Of a stretch of 64,000 bases of DNA, positions 25,486 to 33,631 are shown piece by piece. The position numbers and the translations under genes are program-made. The notes beneath the pieces are model-generated. The model did no database searches, was not told the origin of the DNA, and saw nothing but the letters and a program-made list of their open reading frames with translations. Each line of letters opens with the position of its first letter. Position 1 is the stretch's first letter. The DNA lies in NCBI RefSeq assembly GCF_014873875.1, contig NZ_JADBEM010000001.1, positions 8,308,001 to 8,372,000 of the forward strand, in the 5' to 3' direction. This DNA comes from Actinopolymorpha pittospori (GTDB taxonomy: Bacteria > Actinomycetota > Actinomycetes > Propionibacteriales > Actinopolymorphaceae).

Positions 25486-27000
25486 ATGACGGACTACGTC
25501 GCGGCCATCGACCAAGGAACGACCAGCACCCGGTGCATGATCTTCAACCACGCCGGTGAGGTCGTGAGCGTGCACCAGATCGAGCACGAGCAGATCTTCC
25601 CGCGGGCGGGCTGGGTCGAACACAACGCCGAAGAGATCTGGCGCAACACCCGGCAGGTCGCGGCGGGCGCACTGGCATCCGCCGACCTCACCGCGGCCAA
25701 CATCGCCGCGCTGGGCATCACCAACCAGCGCGAGACAACCCTCGTCTGGGAGCGCGCGACAGGCCGGCCCGTCTACAACGCGATCGTCTGGCAGGACACC
25801 CGCACCGACCGGATCTGTGAGCAGCTGGGCACCCTCGGCGGCGGAGCCGAGCGCTACCGCTCGCGGACGGGCCTCCCCCTCGCCACGTACTTCTCCGGCC
25901 CCAAGGTGCGATGGATCCTCGAGAACGTCGAGGGCACGCGGGAGCGGGCCGAGCGCGGCGAACTCCTCTTCGGGAACATGGACACCTGGCTGTTGTGGAA
26001 CATGACCGGCGGGCCCAACGGCGGGCTCCACATCACCGACGTCACGAACGCCTCCCGGACGATGCTGATGGACCTCGAACACCTGCGCTGGGACGAGGAC
26101 ATCGCCGCCGAGATGGGCATCCCGATGTCGATGCTGCCCGAGATCCGGCCGTCCTCGCAGATCTACGCGCAGGGACGCGAGGGGGGCACCATGCCCGGCG
26201 TCCCCATCGCGGGAGACCTCGGCGACCAGCAGGCGGCGACGTTCGGGCAGGTCTGCCTCGACGTCGGTACGGCGAAGAACACTTACGGCACGGGCAACTT
26301 CCTGCTCCTGAACACCGGCACCGAACGGGTGATGAGCGAGAACGGCCTCATCACGACCGCGTGCTACAAGATCGGCGACAACGACGTGGTCTACGCCCTG
26401 GAGGGTTCGATCGCGGTCACCGGTTCGCTCGTGCAGTGGTTCCGCGACAACCTCGGGTTGATCGGCAGCGCCGAGGAGATCGAGGGACTGGCGCGTTCGG
26501 TGGACGACAACGGCGGCGCCTACTTCGTTCCGGCGTTCTCCGGGCTCTTCGCGCCGTACTGGCGTTCGGACGCTCGTGGCGCGGTGGTCGGGCTCACGCG
26601 CTACGTCAACAAGGGCCACCTCGCCCGGGCGGTGCTCGAGGCGACGGCGTACCAGACCCGCGAGGTCGTCGACGCGATGAACGCCGACTCCGGGGTCGCG
26701 CTGAGCGAGCTCAAGGTCGATGGCGGAATGGTGCGCAACGAGCTGCTCATGCAGTTCCAGTCCGACATCCTCGACGTGCCGGTGGTCCGCCCGCAGGTGG
26801 CGGAGACGACGGCGCTCGGGGCTGCGTACGCGGCTGGGCTCGCGGTGGGGTACTGGTCCGGCGAGGCCGACCTGCGCGCGAACTGGCAGGAGGACAAGCG
26901 CTGGACGCCGCGGATGGAGGAGAGCGTCCGCGAGCGCGACTACGCCCAGTGGAAGAAGGCCGTCACCCGGACGTTCGACTGGGTGGCCGGCGACGACTGA
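25486..27000 (+). CDS. glpK: glycerol kinase
   Basis: A 504-residue FGGY-family kinase that phosphorylates glycerol with ATP in the cytosol. It begins YVAAIDQGTTSTR, has NTYGTGNFLLLNTG, IAGDLGDQQAATFGQ, and the C-terminal signature DGGMVRNELLMQFQSDIL. Length is the usual one for the family. GGGAG lies before ATG 25486; an upstream ATG at 25474 has no better site. It is divergent from glpD, so both steps of glycerol catabolism are controlled from one region. Confidence 0.96.
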   Translation: MTDYVAAIDQGTTSTRCMIFNHAGEVVSVHQIEHEQIFPRAGWVEHNAEEIWRNTRQVAAGALASADLTAANIAALGITNQRETTLVWERATGRPVYNAIVWQDTRTDRICEQLGTLGGGAERYRSRTGLPLATYFSGPKVRWILENVEGTRERAERGELLFGNMDTWLLWNMTGGPNGGLHITDVTNASRTMLMDLEHLRWDEDIAAEMGIPMSMLPEIRPSSQIYAQGREGGTMPGVPIAGDLGDQQAATFGQVCLDVGTAKNTYGTGNFLLLNTGTERVMSENGLITTACYKIGDNDVVYALEGSIAVTGSLVQWFRDNLGLIGSAEEIEGLARSVDDNGGAYFVPAFSGLFAPYWRSDARGAVVGLTRYVNKGHLARAVLEATAYQTREVVDAMNADSGVALSELKVDGGMVRNELLMQFQSDILDVPVVRPQVAETTALGAAYAAGLAVGYWSGEADLRANWQEDKRWTPRMEESVRERDYAQWKKAVTRTFDWVAGDD

Positions 27001-27077
27001 ACCCAACCCGAGCCATGATCACGGGGAAGGTGGGCCAGGTCAGCGTGCCGACGTTCCCAGGACATGGCCGCCCCGGG

Positions 27078-27674
27078 TCACCAGTGGCCGCGGTGCACCA
27101 CCTCGTCGGCAGCACGCCGACCGCGCCGCAGGGACGGCGAACGGCGGTCCGGTGCCCGATGGCCGAGCGCGACCACACCGATCGGCAGATGATCCTCGGG
27201 GACGCCGAACTCCGCGCGGAACGCCGCGATCCGCTCCGGTGGGATCCCGAAGAAGCAGGCGCCGAGCCCTTCGTCGGTCACCGTCAAGAGCATCAGCAAC
27301 GCCGCCATGCCGGTGTCGATGTGCCAGTACGGCACCGGCCAGCGCGTCTCGTCGCGGTCGGCCCACCCCTTGTCGGGCTCGGCGTAGCGGTCGAGGTAGG
27401 CGGCCTTGCTGGAGAGCGGAACGATCAGGACCGGCGCCCGGCGCAGACCCTGCGACCACGAGTCCGTGCCGGCCTCCGGCGGCGTCGTCGCGGCCCAGAA
27501 CCGCTCCACGTCGGCCGGCTTGTCCAGCACCAGAAAGCCCCATCCCTGGCTGAACCCGGCGGACGGAGCGTGCAGGGCATTGTCGAGGATGCGCTCGACC
27601 ACCGCCGGATCCACCGGCCGCGGGTCGAAGTTGCGCACCATCCGACGGCGGCGTACGACGTCCTGGAAGTCCAT
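27078..27674 (-). CDS. nitroreductase-family flavoprotein
   Basis: A 198-residue protein of the FMN-dependent nitroreductase fold. The N-terminal RRRRMVRNFDPRPVDP is the FMN-phosphate-binding Arg-rich stretch, followed by ILDNALHAPSAGFSQGWGFLV, and the later GLGACFFGIP loop contacts the flavin. Members reduce nitroaromatics, quinones or unsaturated substrates with NAD(P)H. It stands alone, convergent with glpK. The substrate is unknown. Confidence 0.85.
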   Translation of the reverse strand: MDFQDVVRRRRMVRNFDPRPVDPAVVERILDNALHAPSAGFSQGWGFLVLDKPADVERFWAATTPPEAGTDSWSQGLRRAPVLIVPLSSKAAYLDRYAEPDKGWADRDETRWPVPYWHIDTGMAALLMLLTVTDEGLGACFFGIPPERIAAFRAEFGVPEDHLPIGVVALGHRAPDRRSPSLRRGRRAADEVVHRGHW

Positions 27675-27769
27675 GTCGGAAAGCCTGCCCCATCGGTCCC
27701 GGCGACGCGAAACCGTGTCCGGTCGGGCGCGGGGTCGGAACGCCCGGGGAATCGGTGAGAATACGAGGC

Positions 27770-28390
27770 ATGACGGACGTGCGGATCTGCTTCGTCGGCG
27801 ACTCCTTCACCGCGGGCGTCGGCGACCCCGACAGCCTCGGCTGGGTCGGCCGAGTCGCCCAAGAGACCCATCGGGCGGGTGTCCTCCTCACGAGCTACAA
27901 CCTCGGCGTCCGCCGCGACACCTCCCTCGACGTGCAGGCGAGATTCGTCCAGGAGGTCCAGCGACGCCTGGCGGCCGGCGCCGACAACCGGGTGGTCCTG
28001 TCGTTCGGCACCAACGACACCCAACTCGAGAACGGCAGCGTCCGGGTCGAGCCGTTGGCCACCCTCGCCGCTCTCGCCGACCTGCTCGAGTGGACCCGGG
28101 AGCACCGGCTCCCGACCTTCGTGGTCGGTCCCCCGCCGGTGGTCGACGACGCGCACAACCACCGGCTGCTCGAGTTGACCGCGCTGATGCGGGAGCTCAC
28201 GAAACGTCGCGGCGTCCCGTTCGTTCCGATCGCGCCGGTGCTCGCGGAGAGCACGCGCTGGCGGGCCGAGCTGTCCACCGGGGACGGTGCGCACCCGCGC
28301 TCGGTCGGCTACCAACTGTTGGCACGAGCGGTTCTGGACGGCGGCTGGTGGGACTGGCTCGGTACCCGCCCGGCGGGCGGACGTGCCTGA
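27770..28390 (+). CDS. SGNH/GDSL-family hydrolase
   Basis: A 206-residue esterase/lipase-like protein. Block I is ICFVGDSFTAG with the nucleophile serine, block III is SFGTNDTQ (oxyanion asparagine) and the catalytic Asp-His pair appears as GDGAHPRSVGY near the C-terminus. There is no signal peptide, so it acts in the cytoplasm. ATG 27770 is chosen; a GTG at 27755 is also possible. Its stop overlaps the next gene's start by eight bases, coupling it to a DNA repair enzyme without an obvious functional link. Confidence 0.88.
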   Translation: MTDVRICFVGDSFTAGVGDPDSLGWVGRVAQETHRAGVLLTSYNLGVRRDTSLDVQARFVQEVQRRLAAGADNRVVLSFGTNDTQLENGSVRVEPLATLAALADLLEWTREHRLPTFVVGPPPVVDDAHNHRLLELTALMRELTKRRGVPFVPIAPVLAESTRWRAELSTGDGAHPRSVGYQLLARAVLDGGWWDWLGTRPAGGRA

Positions 28391-29168
28391 GGGCGACACC
28401 GTTTGGCTCACCGCCCGGCGCCTACGGGTCGTCCTCGCCGGTGAGCCACTCACCCGCGCCGACCTGCGGGTACCCCAGCACGCCACCGCCGACCTCGTCG
28501 GCGCGACCGTGCGCGAGGTCGTGGCACGCGGCAAGCACCTGCTGATCCGGATCGAGCCCGACCTGACCCTGCACACCCATCTGGGCATGGACGGCTCGTG
28601 GCGCCTGCTGCCGGCGGACGCGCCGTCGCCGGGCGCTCGTGAACCCGTCCGCGTCGTTCTCGGCACCGCGCGGGCACTCGCGGTCGGGCGCCGACTCGCC
28701 GAAGTCGACCTCGTGCCCACCGCGCGCGAGGACGCCCTGGTCGGCCACCTGGGACCCGACCTGCTCGGGCCCGACTGGGACCTCCCGGAGGCGCTCCGCC
28801 GGTTGTCCGCACAGCCCGACCGCACGATTGGCGAGGCCCTGCTGGACCAGCGCAACCTCGCCGGCATCGGCAACCTCTACCGGGCCGAGGTGTTGTTCCT
28901 GCGCGGCGTGGCACCGACGACCCCGGTCGCGCGGGCCGGCGATCTCGACCGGATGGTCCGGCTGGCGCGTCAGCTGCTGTGGACCAACCGCGAGCACCCC
29001 GAACAGGCGACCACCGGCGACCTGCGCAGGGGGCGCCAGCACTGGGTCTACGGCCGCAACGGCGAGCCCTGCCGGCGCTGCCGTACGACGATCCTGCGTG
29101 GTGAGCTAGGCCCTCCCGGGCAGGAGCGGATCACCTTCTGGTGCCCGCACTGCCAGCCAGACCAGTGA
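28383..29168 (+). CDS. endonuclease VIII-like DNA glycosylase/AP lyase
   Basis: A 261-residue Fpg/Nei-family enzyme excising oxidised pyrimidines. The start PEGDTVWLTA after the initiator gives the catalytic N-terminal proline and glutamate and follows the Nei rather than the Fpg pattern. A helix-two-turn-helix region is near ALLDQRNLAGIGNLYRAEVLF, and a zinc finger ends the protein with Cys 230, 233, 254 and 257. The GTG start overlaps the preceding hydrolase gene. This is the Nei2-type protein of actinobacteria. Confidence 0.92.
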   Translation: MPEGDTVWLTARRLRVVLAGEPLTRADLRVPQHATADLVGATVREVVARGKHLLIRIEPDLTLHTHLGMDGSWRLLPADAPSPGAREPVRVVLGTARALAVGRRLAEVDLVPTAREDALVGHLGPDLLGPDWDLPEALRRLSAQPDRTIGEALLDQRNLAGIGNLYRAEVLFLRGVAPTTPVARAGDLDRMVRLARQLLWTNREHPEQATTGDLRRGRQHWVYGRNGEPCRRCRTTILRGELGPPGQERITFWCPHCQPDQ

Positions 29169-29264
29169 GGCCAGGTGAGGCGAGGCCCGGCGAGCACCTC
29201 GAGCTCCTACTGACGGACGGCTCCGCCACGCCTCGTAACAGAAAATCTCACCCGGAGTTGACGA

Positions 29265-29297
29265 AAGGGGATGATCGCCGAGGGCGATCATCCCCTT
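29265..29297. terminator. strong bidirectional terminator
   Basis: A perfect 15-bp stem (29265-29279 with 29283-29297, starting AAGGGGATGATC) with a 3-base loop lies between the convergent glycosylase gene and clgR, 28 bases from the clgR stop. Confidence 0.85.
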
Positions 29298-29325
29298 GTC
29301 GCTGTGGACGGGTGGTGTCGTGGCG

Positions 29326-29709
29326 CTAGGCCGCGACCACGACGTCGCGGTGGGAACTGGCGGACTCGATCCTCGACGTGTCGAGACGGGGCGCCTCGAT
29401 CCGCTTCGTCTCGATTCGCTTCGACGTGACCTTGCTGATCACCGGCTGGCGGCCGGTAGGCGTGAGCACGCGGGTCTGCGCCTTGTCGATCTCGTCACTG
29501 ACCTCGCGCAAAACGTCCGACAACGGGACATCGAGGGCTGTGCAGATCGCGGCGAGCAGTTCGCTGGAGGCTTCCTTCTGCCCTCGCTCGATCTCGGATA
29601 TGTAGCCCAGGCTGACCCGGGCATCGATGGAGACCTCGCGAAGGGTGAGCCCCCGCCGCAGACGCTGGCGGCGAAGCACGCCACCCAACAGGTGACGAAC
29701 CAGGACCAT
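29326..29709 (-). CDS. clgR: XRE-family regulator ClgR
   Basis: A 127-residue DNA-binding protein. Residues 1-75 match the ClgR helix-turn-helix (GGVLRRQRLRRGLTLREVS, YISEIERGQKEASSELL, LDVPLSDVLREVSDE), which in Streptomyces, Corynebacterium and Mycobacterium activates clpP and other proteostasis genes. The C-terminus ends in hydrophobic VVVAA; related ClgR proteins end in residues that make them Clp substrates, so self-degradation is plausible. GAGGGG precedes ATG 29709. The order rimO-pgsA-cinA-clgR is conserved in actinobacteria and supports the call. Confidence 0.92.
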   Translation of the reverse strand: MVLVRHLLGGVLRRQRLRRGLTLREVSIDARVSLGYISEIERGQKEASSELLAAICTALDVPLSDVLREVSDEIDKAQTRVLTPTGRQPVISKVTSKRIETKRIEAPRLDTSRIESASSHRDVVVAA

Positions 29710-29855
29710 CGGTGGCTCCCCTCTGTGTCTCCTCGTTGTGTCGTAGGGCGCCGCTACCGGAGCGACCCCGGACATCTGCTTGTGAGCTGAACCCACCGTA
29801 CCCGCCTTCGCGCTCAGGTGACGACACCGCGCGCCGGAGGACACCACCAGCTTGA

Positions 29856-30365
29856 TCAACTGTTGGTCACGACGGACTCGAGCGCCTCGCGTAGGAGCTC
29901 GAGCGCGGCGCTCACCGTCGCCCGCCGGATGTCGTCCCGCCCACCGGACAGCTGGAGCCGGCGGACCGTGGTCCCCGCGGGTCCGGAACAGGCCACGTCG
30001 ACGGTGCCGACCGGCTGGTCGCCGTGGGGCTCGGGCCCCGCGACACCGGTGGTCGACAGGCCGTAGGTGGCGCCGAGACGCTCCCGGGCACCGGCGGCCA
30101 TCGCCTCCGCGGTGCGCGGATGAACCGGACCGTGCGTACGGAGCAGTTCGGCGCTGACACCGAGCAGCTGAGCCTTGAGCTCGACGGCATAGGCCACCAC
30201 CCCGCCTCGGTAGGTCGAGGAGGACCCAGGACGCTCCGTGAGCGCGGCGCCGAGCAGCCCCCCGGTCAGCGACTCCGCGGTCGCGACGGTCTCACCGCGG
30301 CCGAGGAGGAGTTCGTGGCACCGGCCGGCAAGGGACTCTCCACCCACGCCGCTCACGCCGCTCAC
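29856..30365 (-). CDS. cinA: CinA-family protein (nicotinamide-nucleotide amidase domain)
   Basis: A 169-residue protein made only of the C-terminal CinA/PncC domain: TVATAESLTGGLLGAALTERPGSS and YRGGVVAYAVELKAQLLGV, then STTGVAGPEP and VGTVDVACSGPAG. It should deamidate nicotinamide mononucleotide in NAD salvage. The N-terminal molybdopterin-like domain of full-length CinA is absent, as is usual in actinobacteria. The GTG overlaps the pgsA stop as GTGA. Confidence 0.92.
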   Translation of the reverse strand: MSGVSGVGGESLAGRCHELLLGRGETVATAESLTGGLLGAALTERPGSSSTYRGGVVAYAVELKAQLLGVSAELLRTHGPVHPRTAEAMAAGARERLGATYGLSTTGVAGPEPHGDQPVGTVDVACSGPAGTTVRRLQLSGGRDDIRRATVSAALELLREALESVVTNS

Positions 30366-30967
30366 CCCTGGGCCGGCTTCGGTCGGACGACCTTCACCAC
30401 GTAGTCGATACCGGTGACCACCGTCAGCACGACCGCGAGTCCCATGACGATCATGGCCGCGATGTGCACCGGACCCTCGAAGGGCAGCAGGTAGAGGACG
30501 ATGGCGAGCGTCTGCAGGACCGTCTTGGCCTTCCCGCCCGAGCTCGCCGCGATGACCTGGGTGCGGATGACGAGGAACCGCATGAGAGTGATCCCGAATT
30601 CGCGGACCAGGATCAGGGCGGTCACCCACCAGGGCAGCTCACCGAGGATGGACAGGCCGACCAGGGCCATGCCGACCAGCGCCTTGTCGGCCAGTGGGTC
30701 GGCGATCTTGCCGAAGTCGGTGACGAGGTTGTAGCGGCGGGCGAGCTCGCCGTCGAAGCGGTCGGTCGCCGCGGCGATCAGGAACACCACCAAGGCGGCG
30801 ATCCGCATCGGTGTGTCGTCGCCCCCGCCCTGCAGGAGCAGCCATCCGAACACCGGCACCAGGACGACGCGCAGGACCGTGAGCACGTTGGCGCCGTTCC
30901 AGACGCTCGGCGCCGTCTTCGGTAGCTCGGTCACCGCCGGCCTCCCCACCGCCTCGGGCGCCGTCAC
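30362..30967 (-). CDS. pgsA: CDP-diacylglycerol--glycerol-3-phosphate 3-phosphatidyltransferase
   Basis: A 201-residue integral membrane enzyme of phosphatidylglycerol synthesis. It has the complete CDP-alcohol phosphatidyltransferase motif D72-G-x2-A76-R77-x8-G86-x3-D90-x3-D94, with four to six membrane helices. Its start overlaps the rimO stop by four bases and its stop overlaps cinA, so it sits in the middle of one transcript. A soluble N-terminal tail of about 20 residues precedes the first helix. Confidence 0.93.
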   Translation of the reverse strand: MTAPEAVGRPAVTELPKTAPSVWNGANVLTVLRVVLVPVFGWLLLQGGGDDTPMRIAALVVFLIAAATDRFDGELARRYNLVTDFGKIADPLADKALVGMALVGLSILGELPWWVTALILVREFGITLMRFLVIRTQVIAASSGGKAKTVLQTLAIVLYLLPFEGPVHIAAMIVMGLAVVLTVVTGIDYVVKVVRPKPAQG

Positions 30968-32475
30968 CCGGCGCTGCCTTCCGTCTCACCCGCTGCCAGC
31001 GTCTCCGCCACCAGGTCGACACCGTCGGTGTCGACGACCCGGGCGCGTACGACGTCACCGACCGCCGCGCCCTCGGCTCCCAGAACCCGGGTGGTCCCGT
31101 CGACCTCCGGCCCCTGGTGGGCGGCACGGCCCTCGACCTCGCCGTCGTCGCCGTCCTCGAGCTTGGTGGACTCGACCAGGACGTCGACGATCTCACCGAT
31201 CCGGTCCTCGGCGCGCTGGGCGGTGAGCTCCTCCGCGAGCTCGGTGACCCGGGCGACGCGGGCGGCGATCTCGTCGTCGTCGACCTTGCCGTCGTAGTCT
31301 GCCGCTTCCGTCCCGTCTTCGTCGGAATAGCCGAACACGCCCACGACGTCGAGTCGCGCCGCCTCGAGGAAGGCGCAGAGCTCGTCGACGTCGTCCTCGG
31401 TCTCGCCGGGGAACCCGACGATGACGTTGCTGCGGATGCCGGCGTTCGGGGCGGCGGCCCGGATCTGCTCGATCAGCCCGACGAACCGCTCGGTGTCGCC
31501 GAACCGGCGCATCCGGCGCAGGACGGTCGGACTGGCGTGCTGGAACGACAGGTCGAAGTACGGCACGACACCCGGGATCTGCGTCATCGCCTCGACCAGG
31601 CCGGGGCGCATCTCGGCGGGCTGGAGGTAGGACACGCGGACCCGCTCGACGCCCTCGATCCCGGCCAGCTCGGGGAGCAGCCGGGTCTCGAGCAGCCGGA
31701 GGTCGCCGAGATCCTTGCCGTAGGAGGTGGAGTTCTCACTCACCAGGAACAGCTCGCGCACACCCGAATCGGCCAGCCAGCCGGCCTCCGCGAGGATCTC
31801 CTCCGGCGACCGGGAGACGAAGGCGCCCCGGAAGCGAGGAATGGCGCAGAACGCGCATCGGCGGTCGCACCCGGAGGCGAGCTTCAGCGGCGCGAGCGGA
31901 CCGGATCCGAGCCGGCGCCGGTGCACCCGCGGCCCGGAAGCGGGAGCGACACCCTCGGGCAGGTCGGGTGCCACCACGCGGTGACCTGGGATCACGGTCG
32001 CGGCCGCGGCCTCACCGCGTTGCGCGGGCGTGATCGGGAGGAGCTTGCGCCGATCACGGGGGGCGTGGGGCACGTGCGGCGTACCGGCGAGCAGGCCGCG
32101 GACCCGGTCGGCGATGTCGGGGTAGTCGTCGAAGCTCAGCACCGCGTCGGCCTCCGGCAGCGCCTCGGCGAGCTCCTCGCCGTACCGCTCCGCGAGACAA
32201 CCGACCGCGACGACCGCCTGGGTCCGGCCACCGTCCTTGAGATCGGCGGCGCCGAGCAGCTGGTCGACCGAGTCCTTCTTGGCCGTCTCGATGAAGCCGC
32301 AGGTGTTCACGAGGACGGCGTCGGCGTTCTCGGCGTCCTCGACGAGGGTGAATCCGCCTTCGGCGAGGCGGCCGGCGAGTTCCTCGGAGTCGACCTCGTT
32401 GCGGGCGCAGCCGAGCGTCACGACGGCGACGGTCGTGGTGCCCGGGGTGGGAGCGGAGTCGGCGGGCTGAGTCAT
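30964..32475 (-). CDS. rimO: ribosomal protein S12 methylthiotransferase
   Basis: A 503-residue radical SAM enzyme that methylthiolates an aspartate of ribosomal protein S12. The N-terminal MTTase domain has cysteines 23, 59 and 93 for the second iron-sulfur cluster, and the radical SAM cluster is C203-x3-C207-x2-C210 (ASGCDRRCAFC). A C-terminal TRAM domain follows about residue 420. ATG 32475 has AGAGGATGGG upstream. An arginine/alanine-rich insertion between about residues 140 and 190 is longer than in enterobacterial RimO, a common actinobacterial feature. Confidence 0.94.
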   Translation of the reverse strand: MTQPADSAPTPGTTTVAVVTLGCARNEVDSEELAGRLAEGGFTLVEDAENADAVLVNTCGFIETAKKDSVDQLLGAADLKDGGRTQAVVAVGCLAERYGEELAEALPEADAVLSFDDYPDIADRVRGLLAGTPHVPHAPRDRRKLLPITPAQRGEAAAATVIPGHRVVAPDLPEGVAPASGPRVHRRRLGSGPLAPLKLASGCDRRCAFCAIPRFRGAFVSRSPEEILAEAGWLADSGVRELFLVSENSTSYGKDLGDLRLLETRLLPELAGIEGVERVRVSYLQPAEMRPGLVEAMTQIPGVVPYFDLSFQHASPTVLRRMRRFGDTERFVGLIEQIRAAAPNAGIRSNVIVGFPGETEDDVDELCAFLEAARLDVVGVFGYSDEDGTEAADYDGKVDDDEIAARVARVTELAEELTAQRAEDRIGEIVDVLVESTKLEDGDDGEVEGRAAHQGPEVDGTTRVLGAEGAAVGDVVRARVVDTDGVDLVAETLAAGETEGSAG

Positions 32476-32553
32476 TGTTCGCCCATCCTCTCGTATCGGG
32501 GTCCGCACGCCCGCTCGTGGGCGGCCCTCAGGTGGGTCGCCTCCACCGTTGCC

Positions 32554-32603
32554 TATCGATTCTCGATGGGGTTATCGTTGCTCGATACCATCGACTTTCG
32601 ATA
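32554..32603. promoter_or_regulatory. three TATCG-N5-CGATA operator-like repeats
   Basis: Three 15-bp imperfect palindromes lie at 32554-32568, 32573-32587 and 32589-32603, with TATCG-type left ends and CGATA/CGATG right ends, just before the DUF2975 gene. They sit between divergent rimO and the DUF2975/XRE operon and are the likely binding sites of the XRE protein encoded there. Confidence 0.6.
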
Positions 32604-32614
32604 TGGAGCCTTCC

Positions 32615-33304
32615 ATGGGGGAAACGTCTCGCTCCAACCAGTCAGCCACGACCGACCGCGGCGCCAAGGAGGCAAACCGGCCTCCGATGTCGCGCTCGGT
32701 CCGATTGTCGACCCACCTCGTCGCTCGGGCGGCCCTGCTGACAGCCGTGGGTGCGATCCTCAGCGCACTCTGGTTTCCGATTTACCAACTGACCCAATCG
32801 GGTGGCTCCGTCTGGGTCTGGACCGACGCGCCCGACCCGCGGGTCAGCGTCCCGACGGGAACGTCCCTGGAGTTCCTGCAGCCGGCCCACTCGGTCCAGT
32901 ACATCGTCGATGCGCTGCCCTGGTGGTTACGCCTGCTCACCACGATGCCCTCCGCACTCGCGTACCTCAGCGTCGGCATCGGGGCGGTGATGCTGCGACG
33001 CCTGGTGTTGACCATCCGCGAGGGCCGGCCCTTCGACCGCCGGAACCCCCGCCGGATCGGCGTGATCGCGATCATGGTCGCCGTCGGCACGAGCGTGACG
33101 GCTCTCGTTGAGGGCTTCGCGGGAAGGGCCGTCGTCCACCATGTCGCCGACGTCACCGACACGCCGTCATTGGTCGACACCATCTGGAGCTACTTCCCGC
33201 GATACGAGTTCGAGCCGCTCGTGGTGGCCGCCGCGATCGCCGTCGTCGCCATCGCGTTCCGACGCGGACAACAACTGACCAAGGACGTCGAAGGACTCGT
33301 CTGA
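32615..33304 (+). CDS. DUF2975-family membrane protein
   Basis: A 229-residue protein with four predicted membrane helices: one near residue 45-60 (ALLTAVGAILSALWFPIYQL), one at 110-130, one at 150-170 and one near the C-terminus (PLVVAAAIAVVAIAF), with LVLTIREGRPFDRRNPRRIG between helices 2 and 3. That GRPFDxxNxxR stretch is the DUF2975 hallmark. The function of the family is unknown, but it is usually paired with a small XRE regulator, as here. GGAG lies six bases before ATG 32615. It leads a three-frame coupled operon. Confidence 0.82.
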   Translation: MGETSRSNQSATTDRGAKEANRPPMSRSVRLSTHLVARAALLTAVGAILSALWFPIYQLTQSGGSVWVWTDAPDPRVSVPTGTSLEFLQPAHSVQYIVDALPWWLRLLTTMPSALAYLSVGIGAVMLRRLVLTIREGRPFDRRNPRRIGVIAIMVAVGTSVTALVEGFAGRAVVHHVADVTDTPSLVDTIWSYFPRYEFEPLVVAAAIAVVAIAFRRGQQLTKDVEGLV

Positions 33305-33360
33305 TGGCCACGACGAACGACGACCGCACCAGTCACGGCCGGCAGCAGGAGCAGGAGTGA
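33304..33360 (+). CDS. 18-codon minicistron bridging DUF2975 and XRE genes
   Basis: An ATG frame of 18 codons plus stop. Its start overlaps the preceding stop as TGATG and its own stop overlaps the XRE start as TGATG, so ribosomes could pass through all three frames without leaving the mRNA. The peptide (begins MATTNDDR, ends QQEQE) is hydrophilic and unlike any family I know. Coupling rather than a peptide function is the simpler reading. Confidence 0.4.
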   Translation: MATTNDDRTSHGRQQEQE

Positions 33361-33608
33361 TGGGAGCTGAGGACCCAGACGGTCACCGGGTCGAGTGCCG
33401 GCTCGACGAACTCCTCGCCGAGCGCGGCATGACCCTCACCGAACTGGCCGAGCGGGTCGGCGTCACCGTGGTCAATCTGTCGGTGCTGAAGAACAACCGG
33501 GCCCGGGCGATCCGGTTCTCCACCCTCACCGCGGTGTGCGACGCGCTCGGCTGCCAGCCCGGTGACCTGCTCCGGGTCGCCGAGCCGACACGTCGAGGTG
33601 GCGACTGA
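33360..33608 (+). CDS. small XRE/Cro-type regulator (HTH_26)
   Basis: An 82-residue protein that is almost entirely one helix-turn-helix: RLDELLAERGMTLTELAERVGVTVVNLSVLKNNRA, then LTAVCDALGCQPGDLLRV. This is the YozG-like type found beside DUF2975 proteins. Two AGGAG sites precede the ATG; the first, eight bases upstream, fits best. It probably binds the TATCG repeats in front of its operon. Confidence 0.88.
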   Translation: MGAEDPDGHRVECRLDELLAERGMTLTELAERVGVTVVNLSVLKNNRARAIRFSTLTAVCDALGCQPGDLLRVAEPTRRGGD

Positions 33609-33631
33609 ACGACGCCCGCTGACCGGCGGAC

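Noticed and set aside
32482..33608. Type II toxin-antitoxin pair made of the DUF2975 protein and XRE regulator
   Set aside because: The DUF2975 protein is a four-helix membrane protein with no toxin fold, and this pair is known as a membrane protein with its regulator.
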